Assembly (NCBI RefSeq): GCF_015159595.1 | Contig: NZ_CP063304.1 | Location: 2,790,001 to 2,854,000 of the forward strand | Direction: 5' to 3' | DNA length: 64,000 nt | Source of the DNA: Blautia liquoris | GTDB taxonomy: Bacteria; Bacillota; Clostridia; Lachnospirales; Lachnospiraceae | Notes under the pieces: model-generated | Told to the model about the DNA's origin: nothing | Database searches by the model: none | The model's input: the letters and a program-made list of their open reading frames with translations, nothing else | Translations under genes and position numbers: made by a program | Part shown: piece after piece, positions 37,994-47,851 of the stretch | Position numbering within the stretch: position 1 is the first letter of the stretch | Layout of the letters: every line of letters starts with the position of its first letter

Positions 37994-38330
37994 ATGTGCA
38001 TCTACCGCCGCATCCGAAGTATCAGTGATAAACTGTGTCAGGAGCATAGTCTATCCGTCATACCGGAGAATCCAATCGGAAAATGAAATACAAAGAATGG
38101 CAGGCAAATAAGACTGCGAACAGTTGGAAAACACAGCTTCGTAAGGACATTAACCAAATCATCAAGATCACTTCCACCTATACAGAATTTCTTGCCATCA
38201 TGCGAGCAAAAGGCTACGAAATAGGCAATGATGCTCTGGACGAAACGGGTGGAAAATACATCACTTTTCTTCCAGTTGGCAGAGAACGTGTAATCGGGGG
38301 AAAGGAATTTAAAAAGAATAAAAACATGGA
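37994..38330 (+). pseudogene. Relaxase (mobilization nuclease) fragment with a frameshift
   Basis: The first part reads SISDKLCQEHSLSVIPENP up to a stop; the next frame carries on with MKYKEWQANKTANSWKTQLRKDIN and FLAIMRAKGYEIGND to KYITFLPVGRERV. This is the segment after the catalytic domain of MobP-type relaxases from Firmicute mobile elements. A one-base shift separates the two parts and both ends are missing. It marks a former conjugative or mobilizable element. Confidence 0.65.
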
Positions 38331-38408
38331 CGAAAAGAAACTGATAGACAGTAGAAAATATTTTATTTTCAAAATACGTGATTTAGTCAACAAATTGAAC
38401 TGTTTGAT

Positions 38409-39389
38409 ATGTGGCAGGGAACTAAAAACTGCATTCGTGATGACTTATGGTACTTCTGGCAAGAAAAATCCTATTATCACAGAATCAGTCTGAACAGCAT
38501 CAATAATGCGAAAATGCTGAATTATATCGACATAAACTATAAGAAACAAATGGAACGTTTCCTGCAGCTAAGAAATGGTATGGGAAATGAAAATACCAGA
38601 ACCTTAGAACGTGTACTTTATACACTAAATTCTGCCAAATCCTTCACTGTCCAGAATCGTTTTCTTAACTTTTGGTCTTCCCTTGAATATATTTTGCATC
38701 CATTTCCACGCTTCACTATTATAGAAAAAGCAAGGGTTGTGGTTCCTGAAGTTTTTGGATTGTTTTACTTGAAAAATAAAATGAATATCTTCTGGGCACG
38801 CCTTACTTACTGCATAGAAAAGAAAGGATATTCTGAAAAATATCCTACTTTACAATCATTTGTAACGGATTGCCAAGACAAAAAGGACTATTCCACTCCA
38901 AAGATGATTTCATATCTGTGCAGTGATGAAAAGTATAATGATATTTTATCTGAACTTTCTTTCCATATTGTATTGGAACGAGAGTGTCGTGAACTAATTA
39001 TGCTTTTGACTGAGCCTGCAAAGGCAAATAAGGCAATACAAGAATATTTTGACAGCATTAAGCATGACCTAAACTATATTTATCGTCTTCGCAACCAGTT
39101 AATTCACTCTGCGAAAGACATTGACGAATCATTGGAATATATCAGTTTTCGTCTATATCGCTATGTTAATTCTGTTCTCTCCACAATTCTGTATTATGAA
39201 GAAAAGAACAGTTTATACAATATTACAGATATATTGGGGTCGATAGATGCCACCTATCAGGATTACAGTGCAAAATGGTCAGAGGATAGCAAAAAGAAAA
39301 AAAACAATTCTTCTGAGACTCCGAAAAAAACTGTTTCCACAACAGAAATTTACCGTATTGTAAGACCCAAATACTTGTTTATCGAGTAA
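38409..39389 (+). CDS. HEPN-type protein, possibly N-terminally truncated
   Basis: Up to 326 residues. Near the C-terminus YRLRNQLIHSAKD gives the RN-x3-H motif of HEPN ribonucleases (Arg, Asn, His). The upstream helical part (FLNFWSSLEYIL, KARVVVPEVFGLFYL) resembles Apea-like HEPN proteins. The ATG at 38409 has no good ribosome site, and relaxase debris lies directly before it, so the N-terminus may be lost. A defence or RNA-processing role is possible for the family. Confidence 0.55.
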   Translation: MWQGTKNCIRDDLWYFWQEKSYYHRISLNSINNAKMLNYIDINYKKQMERFLQLRNGMGNENTRTLERVLYTLNSAKSFTVQNRFLNFWSSLEYILHPFPRFTIIEKARVVVPEVFGLFYLKNKMNIFWARLTYCIEKKGYSEKYPTLQSFVTDCQDKKDYSTPKMISYLCSDEKYNDILSELSFHIVLERECRELIMLLTEPAKANKAIQEYFDSIKHDLNYIYRLRNQLIHSAKDIDESLEYISFRLYRYVNSVLSTILYYEEKNSLYNITDILGSIDATYQDYSAKWSEDSKKKKNNSSETPKKTVSTTEIYRIVRPKYLFIE

Positions 39390-39412
39390 CATATTAACAC
39401 TCTTTATCTTTC

Positions 39413-39452
39413 CCTATGCCTGATCCATTGACAAATCAGGTATAGGCTTTTT
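39413..39452 (+). terminator. Terminator after the HEPN gene
   Basis: CCTATGCCTGAT pairs with ATCAGGTATAGG and is followed by CTTTTTATT. Confidence 0.75.
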
Positions 39453-39487
39453 ATTAAAAGCAAAATGCTCCTTTACTCTTTATTTTC

Positions 39488-39527
39488 TTGAACCAAATCA
39501 CGCACTAGTGTGCGTGATTTGGTTCAA
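39488..39527. repeat. Long near-perfect inverted repeat
   Basis: TTGAACCAAATCACGCA and its complement, 17-base arms with a 6-base centre. No T-run follows on either strand. It lies between convergent genes, so it may still act as a bidirectional terminator. Confidence 0.6.
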
Positions 39528-39557
39528 TACTTAATAAGTGTCAAAGACAGAAATATA

Positions 39558-40067
39558 CTATTTTTTCTTTCGTGTCCAGATAAGTCCAATAACGGCTCCA
39601 ATCAGGATAACTGGTGCGATTCTGACAAACAGCCACTCTAATGCGTGAAAGCCAACTCCGACAACTGCGGTTTCAGGGACACTATAATCCCAACCTAAAT
39701 ATGGACTTTTCAATACAGTTAAGACCGCAAAAACAATTACTATAATCGTACACAAGGCGATGCAAAAACCGTGAAGTGTTCTTCGTCTTGTTTCTTTCCT
39801 TTGTGCGAGCTGTAAGTTTATAATCTCAAGCTTTTCGGAAATTACTTTTAAATCATCAATCTTCGACTCAGCAATTGTTTCTCCAAGCAAGGTGCTTACG
39901 GGTGTTTCCAGCACTTCCGAAATGGAAATCAGCATATCAGAATCGGGTACCGACAATCCTTGCTCCCATTTAGAGATTGTTTGCCGTACCACATTCAATT
40001 TAATAGCGAGTTCTTCTTGTGAAAGTCCTTTTGATTTTCTGATAGCTTTCATATTTTCGTTTAGCAT
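39558..40067 (-). CDS. XRE-family regulator with a membrane C-terminus
   Basis: About 169 residues. Helix-turn-helix at residues 5-60 (SQEELAIKLNVVRQTISKWEQGLSVP), a short coiled segment, then two membrane helices (ALCTIIVIVFAVLTVL and APVILIGAVIGLIW). The ATG at 40067 is used because AAGGAG lies ahead of it; the longer frame adds eight residues without need. Membrane-linked XRE regulators of this form are common in Clostridia; targets unknown. Confidence 0.8.
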   Translation of the reverse strand: MLNENMKAIRKSKGLSQEELAIKLNVVRQTISKWEQGLSVPDSDMLISISEVLETPVSTLLGETIAESKIDDLKVISEKLEIINLQLAQRKETRRRTLHGFCIALCTIIVIVFAVLTVLKSPYLGWDYSVPETAVVGVGFHALEWLFVRIAPVILIGAVIGLIWTRKKK

Positions 40068-40319
40068 TATGGATAATCTCCTTCCTATCAATCGTTACCC
40101 TTATTTTATGTGGAACTACTCGTTGCTGCAAGCAACGCAAATTAACATTCAGGGCTTTAGCCGTGATTTGCTGTTGAAGAAGGTAAAAAGTTTGTTGTAA
40201 AGCAAAAAGGACGATGTCCACATATTCAGACACCGCCCTTATAAATCTTATTGTATCGCCTACACTCCGAAATATGCGATTTTCCACCTCTACACTCTTT
40301 TTAAAAAATGCAGTACATT

Positions 40320-40690
40320 TTAATACAACTTCGAACCCGCCGGAATCCGGTCATCCACCATCAGAAGATTCAGTCCTTCGTGACCGTCAGCCTCATGAAC
40401 AGCACTAATCAGCATACCGCAGGAATCAATGCCCATCATCGGTCTCGGCGGCAGGTTTGTGATTGCAATACAAGTCTTTCCTACCAGTTCTTCTGGCTCG
40501 TAATACTCATGAATACCGCTTAAAATCACCCGATCCATGCCTGTTCCGTCATCCAGTACGAACTTTAAAAGCTTTTTGCTCTTCTTTACTGCTTCACATT
40601 CTTTGACCTTTACTGCACGGAAATCTGACTTGGAGAATGTGTCAAAATCAACCATTTCTTCAAAGAGTGGCTCGATTTTGACTTCTTTCC
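40320..40690 (-). pseudogene. metG: C-terminal tRNA-binding domain of methionyl-tRNA synthetase, fragment
   Basis: KIEPLFEEMVDFDTFSKSDFRAVKV to MVDDRIPAGSKLY is the OB-fold dimer/tRNA-binding domain at the end of MetRS (about 120 residues). The catalytic part is absent: upstream, at about 40690, the sequence changes to an IS110 transposase in another frame. A whole metG is probably elsewhere in the genome. Internal start at 40655 would give 111 residues, but no ribosome site is seen. Confidence 0.8.
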
Positions 40691-41218
40691 GCCATTCTGA
40701 ATCTTCTTCTCAAGATAGGCCTTCTCTCTTGTAATGCATTCAGCCAGATGAAGCCGGTGTCTGGTCAATCGTTTTAGTGCAAGGAACTGGCTGCCGCGCC
40801 ATGCCTCACATTTTTTAATGCGGCCGACTCTTGCGAAATCAGCGATCAAATAGGCATCCATGGGATCGGTCTTGTCCATTGCCACGTAAGACTTGCGATA
40901 ATTGGCCGTTGCTTTCGGGTTTAGGCAGAAAACATAGGCCTTATAAGGCATAAGTGACTCACAGGTAGACAGATAATTGGCGATATGTATGCTGTAAACG
41001 GAAGTAGATTCCAGAGCAGCAACAATCATATTGAGATTGGGATGATCTTTCATACAGTCCTGGATCATCCCGGCAAGTTCATCAGCCCCCGGCTGATTGT
41101 TACGAAATGAGGGTGACAGCAGCTTGTTTTCATCGAAATCCATGGCATAAACAACGTTGGATTTTGAACTTACATCAATACCAACAAACAAAGTGGACAT
41201 ATAGTTGATCTTAATCAT
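40691..41218 (-). pseudogene. IS110-family transposase, N-terminal part
   Basis: About 175 residues of the RuvC-like DEDD domain: FVGIDVSSKSNVVYA (Asp), ALESTSVYS (Glu) and KTDPMDAYLIADFARVG (two Asp). The gene then breaks into metG sequence near 40690, so the C-terminal Tnp20 domain with the catalytic Ser is missing. GGAAAGGAG precedes the start at 41218. Confidence 0.85.
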
Positions 41219-41520
41219 GTTATCACGCTCCTTTCCGATCTGGATTTATGAAGTCTTAGGTGAAGGTTGATCCTCTGCTGCATATGGTGACCGAAACCTC
41301 GCGTAATGAGCATTCACCCAGTCAGCCTTTTTTGCTGGTGCTACGGCTGGGGATGCAACTTCTGTGTTAGCGGAATGTGCCATATGTGCCAGACTGGATG
41401 CTCCGGAAGCAGTCACGGACTAAGCCGGCTGAAAGGTGAAAAAGCAGTGCCTTCGGACATCAGACTCTGCTGATATCATACCACAGGATTGACCTTATAA
41501 AAAATGTAACTGAAGGCTGT
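41219..41520 (-). other. Non-coding leader of the IS110 remnant (possible bridge-RNA region)
   Basis: About 300 bases without a gene, upstream of the truncated transposase. In IS110-group elements this stretch encodes the bridge RNA that pairs with target and donor DNA. Several short inverted repeats are present, but the RNA fold cannot be proven by eye. Confidence 0.35.
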
Positions 41521-41639
41521 ATAGATGGTAATAGAATGAGGGGAGTCCCTCTTAGATGTTCTTACCACTATACTAAAAAGAAATAAGTCTGTAAGCGGAT
41601 TATTGATGCTTACAAACTTATTATACGAGGTGAAGGCGT

Positions 41640-41960
41640 ATGATCCGTTATCGAGTTGACAGTCAGAATAAACGGATGGATCCGAGCACCTGGGAAGGAA
41701 GCATTAATTACATCTATGACAAAGGTTTTTATGAATGCGGGGTAACATCCAGAGGAAGTACGTTTCGACTGATGATTGGAAAGCATAAAGATGAAAATTT
41801 TCTGTGTATTCCCAACTGGAATGTTGGAATTGAACTATCAAAGCTGAAAGACAGGTTCTGGAATTATGAACAGCTGACACAGTATGGGAAAATGGGAAAG
41901 GTGGACGCACATAGCGTTGCGGATGCACTCGTCACATTGGACAAGTATATTAAACTATGA
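41640..41960 (+). CDS. Small DUF6618-like protein
   Basis: 106 residues with PSTWEGSINYI, FYECGVTSRGSTFRLMIGKH and FLCIPNWNVGIEL, matching what I recall of the DUF6618 family found on mobile elements of Clostridia. GAGGTGAAGG lies before the ATG. Function unknown. Stands alone between the IS110 remnant and the BMP operon terminator. Confidence 0.6.
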   Translation: MIRYRVDSQNKRMDPSTWEGSINYIYDKGFYECGVTSRGSTFRLMIGKHKDENFLCIPNWNVGIELSKLKDRFWNYEQLTQYGKMGKVDAHSVADALVTLDKYIKL

Positions 41961-41988
41961 AATTGTGGCAGGCGCTGCCTGCTACAAT

Positions 41989-42026
41989 CAAAAAAACCTG
42001 CTCTTGACATAAACATGAGCAGGTTT
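41989..42026 (-). terminator. Terminator of the BMP/amidohydrolase operon
   Basis: Minus strand: AAACCTGCTC pairs with GAGCAGGTTT and is followed by a run of seven T. It lies about 105 bases after the amidohydrolase gene. Confidence 0.8.
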
Positions 42027-42131
42027 GTGACAGAATATAGAAGCAGCTTTGTGACAGGAGCCAAGATCATTAACAAAAGGAATGCTATATCTGTTCCTAT
42101 TTCACGCGAAAACGGATCAAGATAAGAACTT

Positions 42132-43508
42132 TTATTTTATAATCTTATTCTGCTTAGGTATATAGGTTCCATACCCCCCTTCTTTTAGAATTTTTCCATT
42201 ATCATATACCAGCTGCCCTCTTACCCAAGTCTGTTTTACTCTTCCTTTCATGTGCTGATGATGATAAATATTATTTACTGTTTTCGTCTTCGACAGACTC
42301 TTTGTACCATCAAAAATCCATTGTTCATTTAAATCTACAACTAAAATATCAGCATCTACCCCAGGCATTAAACTTCCCTTTTTTGGTGCCAAGCCCATAA
42401 TTTTGGCTGTGTTTCCGGCCGTGATTGCCGAGAGCGTTGTTAATGGCAAATCCCGTTTATGGACTCCTTCCGTCAACATACCAGAAAGCATTGCATCGAA
42501 ACCGCCAAAACCACTATATTCCAAAAAGAAATTCCCTTCTTTTACTTTTTCTTCATCAGAATATGGCCCATGATCAGATCCTAGAGTATCAATGGTTCCA
42601 TCGAAAACATAGTTCCATAATTTATCGACATTCTCTCGACTCCGAAGCGGTGGATTACATTTTGCATATGACCCTTTTTCATCCATAATATTCTTATCAA
42701 ACAATAAATAATGCGGGCATGTCTCAACATTAACTTTAATTCCCTTAGCTTTTGCTTCTTTAAGATACTGAGCTCCCTCGGCTATTGTCATATGGCATAT
42801 ATATAATCTTGATCCCGTTGCCTTAGCAAAAAGAGTTGCTCTCTCTATAGCTTCCAGTTCAACCCACCAGGGTCTCGCTTCATCGTGCATCCTATTTGGA
42901 ATATTTTTCTGTTTCGCCATGCTTTTACTACCAAAGTCCGCCACTTCTGCATTTTCAGCATGAACACCAATAAGTCCATCAAATTTACTGGCATTTTTCA
43001 TTCCCTGTACTAGATATCCATCTGTAATTTGTGGATAGTCTGGATTCGCAAAACTCATAAACCCTTTATAGGCCACACAGCCTAATGCGTTCAACTTCTC
43101 CAGGTTATCTACGCACCCTGGTGTAAGTCCACCCCAAAACGCAAAATCAACACAAGAATCTTTTTTCGCCACATCATACTTTATTTTAAATCCTTTTTCA
43201 TCAGTTACCGGTGGAACGCTAAGTGGCATATCAACAATTGTGGTAATCCCACCCGAAGCAGCACACTGAGATCCACATTTCCAGTCTTCTCTATAGTTTT
43301 GCGGAGAAGGATCCCACATATGTACATGGGAATCAATTACACCTGGCATTAATATTTTTCCTTCTACGTTAATTTCCTGGTATTCCGAATTCAAGTGAAT
43401 ACCAGGCTGTAATATTCCAATAATTTTATCATCTTCTACAACTAAACTTCCATTTTTAACCTGATCTGGAAGAACTATCATTCCTCCATAAAATATCTTT
43501 TTGCTCAT
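42132..43508 (-). CDS. Allantoinase/dihydropyrimidinase-like cyclic amidohydrolase
   Basis: 458 residues of the amidohydrolase barrel. Metal ligands are in DSHVHMWDP (His-x-His), the carboxylated-Lys position in AYKGFMSF (near 148), and HAENAEV, ICHMT and GSDHGPY supply the other His and the catalytic Asp. Hydrolyses a cyclic amide such as allantoin or a hydantoin in the family. Last gene of the operon with a BMP-type importer. The natural substrate may differ, because an SDR and a sialidase-fold enzyme share the regulon. Confidence 0.85.
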   Translation of the reverse strand: MSKKIFYGGMIVLPDQVKNGSLVVEDDKIIGILQPGIHLNSEYQEINVEGKILMPGVIDSHVHMWDPSPQNYREDWKCGSQCAASGGITTIVDMPLSVPPVTDEKGFKIKYDVAKKDSCVDFAFWGGLTPGCVDNLEKLNALGCVAYKGFMSFANPDYPQITDGYLVQGMKNASKFDGLIGVHAENAEVADFGSKSMAKQKNIPNRMHDEARPWWVELEAIERATLFAKATGSRLYICHMTIAEGAQYLKEAKAKGIKVNVETCPHYLLFDKNIMDEKGSYAKCNPPLRSRENVDKLWNYVFDGTIDTLGSDHGPYSDEEKVKEGNFFLEYSGFGGFDAMLSGMLTEGVHKRDLPLTTLSAITAGNTAKIMGLAPKKGSLMPGVDADILVVDLNEQWIFDGTKSLSKTKTVNNIYHHQHMKGRVKQTWVRGQLVYDNGKILKEGGYGTYIPKQNKIIK

Positions 43509-43543
43509 ATTGCTAACCTCCTAAAAATTATAACTATTGCTTT

Positions 43544-44284
43544 CTACATGTTTCTTACTCCTGAAATGTCACCACCATCAATTACAAGCTCTGTGCCTGT
43601 CATAAATTGTGCTTCATCGCTCAAAGCATAGACAATTCCCGAAGCAATCATGTCTGGCTGAGCGATTCGATTTAAAGGATTAGATTTTGTGATTTTCATT
43701 CTAGCATTTTCCTTATTTACTTGATTATCTATATCTTTTTCTAACATTGGTGTTTCCGTAGGTCCGGGACAAATGCAGTTTACACGAATTCCGTCTTTTC
43801 CCAGTTCTAACGCCATACTACGTGCCATGATAATCAGACCGCCTTTTGACACATTATATGCCAGACTACCGGTAGACCCACATAGACCTTTTTGTGAAGA
43901 CACAAATACAATACTTCCTCCTGATTTCATCAATTTTTCCGCTTCTTTACTTGAATAAAAAGCTCCTCGCAAATTCACAGAAATCACTTTATCGAAATGT
44001 TCTAAAGTTGTATTCTTAAAGTCATTTGATGATCCAATACCAGTACTATATACAAAACCATCTAGACTTCCTATATCATGTTTGATTTTTATAAACATTT
44101 CTTCTATAGAGACAGGATCCGAAACATCACATTTCATATACCAAACATCTTTATCCTTAAATTCATCTTGTACATCAGATGCTATAACGACTGTTCCCAT
44201 GGATTTGAGCATATTTACCAGTGCATATCCAATTCCTCCTGAAGCACCTAAAACAAGAATTTTTTTATTCTTTAAGCAAAACAT
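43544..44284 (-). CDS. Short-chain dehydrogenase/reductase
   Basis: 246 residues, classical SDR: NAD(P)-binding GASGGIG near residue 14, active-site Ser in FVSSQKG, YNVSK (Tyr and Lys) near 155, and PGPTETPM. Oxidises or reduces a hydroxyl of an imported compound. Lies between the importer permeases and the amidohydrolase with short gaps, so it acts in the same pathway. Confidence 0.88.
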   Translation of the reverse strand: MFCLKNKKILVLGASGGIGYALVNMLKSMGTVVIASDVQDEFKDKDVWYMKCDVSDPVSIEEMFIKIKHDIGSLDGFVYSTGIGSSNDFKNTTLEHFDKVISVNLRGAFYSSKEAEKLMKSGGSIVFVSSQKGLCGSTGSLAYNVSKGGLIIMARSMALELGKDGIRVNCICPGPTETPMLEKDIDNQVNKENARMKITKSNPLNRIAQPDMIASGIVYALSDEAQFMTGTELVIDGGDISGVRNM

Positions 44285-44292
44285 AATTATTC

Positions 44293-45216
44293 CTAGGCCT
44301 CCGCTATATTTTTGTGGATTTTAAGCTTTGTTTTAATTTCTTTGATTCGATCCGGCTGCAAAATCAAGATTAAGATAACTGTAATATATGGAATCATTAA
44401 AACCAAATAAGAGGAGATCGAGGTAAGCTGCAAAACATTTGCCAATGCTTCAGCAAATCCAAACAGTACCGCTGTAAACATAACCCCTATTGGAGTGGCA
44501 TTTGATAACATGACGGCTGCTAATGCAATAAATCCTCTTCCGCCTACCATATCTTCGGAAAATTGTGTCAGATTGCCAAGAGACATCTGAGCACCACCTA
44601 GTCCACAAAGTATACCCGTGATTGTAATGCTAATCCATCTGTTCTTCGTTACATTTATGCCCACTGCAGTTGCCGCCATCGGATTTTCACCACATGCACG
44701 TATATTCATTCCAAATTTCGTGCGTTTTAAAATCAATTGAGTAACAAAAACCATGATAAACGCAATGTAAACCAATAATGTCTGGTCTGTAAAAAAATAT
44801 TTTATTACGGGAATATCTTTTAATATGGGCACTGATATTTTATGCAGCCCCTGAATCTTGGGATCTGATAATGTTCCACTGGTCTTAAATAATGTACGTA
44901 ATAAATATGTAGTTGCTCCAAGGGCAAAAGAATTGATCGCAAAACCACAAACAACGTTATCTCCGCCCATCTGCAATCTTAAAACTCCATAAAATATGTT
45001 AGTGAATACACCTCCGAGTAACGCACATAAAACTCCAATAATCGAGCTTCCGGTAAAATAGCTTCCTACAACTCCTGTAAATGTTGCCATTAACATACTT
45101 CCCTCATAAGTAATGTTTCCTGTGCCTGAACGTTCGCTATATACTCCACCTAAAGCGCATAGTAATATTGGAGTGCTTACCCGTAAAGTCGGCGAAATGA
45201 TACTTGCTGAAATCAT
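44293..45216 (-). CDS. BMP-type ABC importer permease 2 (NupQ/YufQ type)
   Basis: 307 residues, eight to nine hydrophobic segments, of the BPD_transp_2 family used by nucleoside and ribose importers. GGVYSERSGTGNITYEGSMLM and VGINVTKNRWISITITG are typical. Overlaps its partner by four bases. Confidence 0.87.
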   Translation of the reverse strand: MISASIISPTLRVSTPILLCALGGVYSERSGTGNITYEGSMLMATFTGVVGSYFTGSSIIGVLCALLGGVFTNIFYGVLRLQMGGDNVVCGFAINSFALGATTYLLRTLFKTSGTLSDPKIQGLHKISVPILKDIPVIKYFFTDQTLLVYIAFIMVFVTQLILKRTKFGMNIRACGENPMAATAVGINVTKNRWISITITGILCGLGGAQMSLGNLTQFSEDMVGGRGFIALAAVMLSNATPIGVMFTAVLFGFAEALANVLQLTSISSYLVLMIPYITVILILILQPDRIKEIKTKLKIHKNIAEA

Positions 45217-46292
45217 ATCTTTTTTCTCCTTTCCTCTATAGAATTTTTTCTTGGCAATTTTATCGGAACATTAAAAATGTTAAATGATTTTATTGATATA
45301 AAACAAATAATTAACGCTTGTATAATTACCGCCAATGCTCTGGATATTCCAGCACTTCTTTCCAGAGTCAGTGATCCTGCTTTCAGCATTCCCATAAACA
45401 GGGATGAAATCAATATACCAATGCCATTGCTATTACCGAGTAAAGCTACCAGCATGCCATCTGTACCAAAGTCAGGTGAAAACTCAGACAAGAATCGTCC
45501 CTGAACTCCCATAATTTCAGAGGCTCCGGCAAGTCCAGCAATAGCTCCACTTAACAACATTACGGATAGTCTCACATGATTAACACTAATACCACTGTAT
45601 TTTGCAAATTCCGGATTAAAACCTGACACCTTTATTTCAAAGCCTTTCGTTGTCTTATCAAAAAATATTATAAATAATACGATCAACGTAATGCCAAGAA
45701 TAAAACCAAAAGAAATTGGACTGTTTCGAAATCTGGGAAATTGTGCCGTAGGAAGTAATTCGTCTGTCGTCAAAGAATCACCAAAATCTCCTTTAGTCAA
45801 AAAGAACTCTTTTACTAAAAAACTCGTAAAATGAATTGCAATATAGTTCATCATCAACGTTACAACAATCTCATTTGTGTTCCAATATACTTTTAATATT
45901 GCAGGCAGTAATGCCCAAGTCATACCAGCTAACATCCCAACCAGCATACATAGGGGAATATGAATAAACACAGGCAGACTCTTCACATAAATTCCAACCA
46001 ACGTTGCTGCCATTGCCCCCATGTATAGCTGACCTTCCGTTCCCATATTAAATACGCCACCCTTAAAGGCAATACCTGAAGCTATACCACAAATCAGATA
46101 AATTGTGCTCCAACGTATTGTAGATGTCAGAGCCGGTAGGCCCCCTAAAGATCCCTTAATCAGAAAGGAATATACATTAACAACATCGAATCCACCTAAC
46201 AGAATAAACAAAGATCCTAGCAAAAGTCCAAGGAAAACAGCTATAAAAATCGTCGAAGGTTTAATCTTTCTCTGCTTAAATTCAAAATTCAT
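45213..46292 (-). CDS. BMP-type ABC importer permease 1 (NupP/YufP type)
   Basis: 359 residues, BPD_transp_2 family with many membrane segments; FKGGVFNMGTEGQLYMGA and SGFNPEFAKYSGISV are typical. Overlaps both neighbours by four bases, so the importer genes are translationally coupled. Confidence 0.87.
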   Translation of the reverse strand: MNFEFKQRKIKPSTIFIAVFLGLLLGSLFILLGGFDVVNVYSFLIKGSLGGLPALTSTIRWSTIYLICGIASGIAFKGGVFNMGTEGQLYMGAMAATLVGIYVKSLPVFIHIPLCMLVGMLAGMTWALLPAILKVYWNTNEIVVTLMMNYIAIHFTSFLVKEFFLTKGDFGDSLTTDELLPTAQFPRFRNSPISFGFILGITLIVLFIIFFDKTTKGFEIKVSGFNPEFAKYSGISVNHVRLSVMLLSGAIAGLAGASEIMGVQGRFLSEFSPDFGTDGMLVALLGNSNGIGILISSLFMGMLKAGSLTLERSAGISRALAVIIQALIICFISIKSFNIFNVPIKLPRKNSIEERRKKI

Positions 46293-47827
46293 TGTATTGC
46301 CTCCTTATTACAGTCGTCTTCTTTAATACCTGCCATTAACAATCCTATTTTTTCCTCATTTGCCTCATTTCGATTAAGCTCTCCTATAATTTCCCCCTTA
46401 TAAATAATAAGTATTCGATCACTCAATGCAAGTATTTCTGATAATTCATTAGAAATCAGTAGTACAGCATTCTTTGAATCGCGGTGTTTAATGATTTGCT
46501 GATAGATAAATTCCTGTGCACCAACGTCGACTCCACGTGTGGGCTGGCTTGCAATCAATAAGGAAGGCTTCAAAAACATTTCTCTGGCAATAATCAGTTT
46601 CTGCATATTTCCACCTGAGAGAGAGCTGATACTATCTGTGATTTTTCCTATCTTCACTTTATATTTTTTAATATTCTTTTTTACATAATCGTCTGCTTTA
46701 GAATATTTTAAAATTAGCCCCTGTTTTACCTTAGATGTTCTATATATAGTAGCCAGAAAATTATCCCTTATAGACATATCACTTGCAGTTGCAACACCGA
46801 CACGATCATCATGTATATGCCCCATTCCATTTTTTCGACAAACTAAAGATGGGTTTTTCCCTGTTATCTTTTTCCCATTCAAAACTATCTCACCTGTTAA
46901 CAGAGGTATCAATCCGGATATAGCATCTGCCAGTTCATGCTGTCCATTTCCTTGTACTCCTGCAATGCCTACAACTTCTCCTTCATGTACCTGTAACGAA
47001 ATGTTTTTTACCGCAGGCAATCCGATTTTATCAAGACATGAGATATTATGTACATCCAAGACAACCTTTCCCGGATTATAACTTTCTTTCTCTACATCTA
47101 AGACAACTTCTCGACCAACCATCATATTAGTAATTCTCTTCTCGTCCGTATCCTTTGTATCAACATTTCCAATAATGGTCCCGTTTCTTAATACTGTTAT
47201 TTTATCAGTAACCATTTTTACTTCGGCCAGTTTATGAGTAATTAAAATTATACACTTACCCTTGTTTTTCAAATCTATTAATGTCTTCATCAACTGTTTT
47301 ATCTCTTGAGGCGTCAAAACAGCCGTGGGTTCATCCATAATAAGTATCTCCGCTCCTAAATACAGAGCCTTCAAAATCTCCACACGTTGTTGAAGTCCGA
47401 CCGTGAGGTCGCTGATTTTATCCTTGGGATTAATATTCAATCCGTATTCCTTGCTCAGCTTTTTGACAATCTCAATACTCTCATCTAAATTAATCAATCC
47501 TCTTTTTGACGGAGGCTTTCCTATAACAACGTTCTCCGCGACTGTCATACTGGGAACTAAGCTAAAATGTTGGTGAACCATACCAATTCCCTGCGCTATT
47601 GCATCTTTAGGAGATGAAAAAGAATGCTTTTCTCCATTAATACATAACTCTCCATCATATTCTGTGTACATGCCATATAGCACTCTCATTAACGTTGTTT
47701 TCCCAGCACCATTTTCGCCTACAAGGCCATGTATTTCACTCCACCCGGCATGAAATTCTACTGCACTATTTGCCACAACTTGTCCAAAACGAACAGTTAT
47801 ATCATGCATATCCACTGCATTTTTCAC
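46289..47827 (-). CDS. BMP-type ABC importer ATPase (NupO/YufO type)
   Basis: 512 residues with two ABC domains. The first has Walker A GENGAGKTT (near 36-44) and VGLQQRVEILKAL; the second has GVQGNGQHELADAI and the signature LSGGNMQKL. The second Walker A is degenerate, as usual in the RbsA/NupO group. Energises the importer formed with the two permeases. Unlike the CUT1 loci in this window, this importer has its own ATPase. Confidence 0.9.
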   Translation of the reverse strand: MKNAVDMHDITVRFGQVVANSAVEFHAGWSEIHGLVGENGAGKTTLMRVLYGMYTEYDGELCINGEKHSFSSPKDAIAQGIGMVHQHFSLVPSMTVAENVVIGKPPSKRGLINLDESIEIVKKLSKEYGLNINPKDKISDLTVGLQQRVEILKALYLGAEILIMDEPTAVLTPQEIKQLMKTLIDLKNKGKCIILITHKLAEVKMVTDKITVLRNGTIIGNVDTKDTDEKRITNMMVGREVVLDVEKESYNPGKVVLDVHNISCLDKIGLPAVKNISLQVHEGEVVGIAGVQGNGQHELADAISGLIPLLTGEIVLNGKKITGKNPSLVCRKNGMGHIHDDRVGVATASDMSIRDNFLATIYRTSKVKQGLILKYSKADDYVKKNIKKYKVKIGKITDSISSLSGGNMQKLIIAREMFLKPSLLIASQPTRGVDVGAQEFIYQQIIKHRDSKNAVLLISNELSEILALSDRILIIYKGEIIGELNRNEANEEKIGLLMAGIKEDDCNKEAIQ

Positions 47828-47851
47828 ACTATTTGAACCTCCTATTGAGCC

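Noticed and set aside
40320-40655. The 111-aa MetRS C-terminal domain as a stand-alone tRNA-binding protein
   Set aside because: It starts mid-domain without a ribosome site, and coding sense continues upstream to the break with IS110, so a fragment is the better reading.
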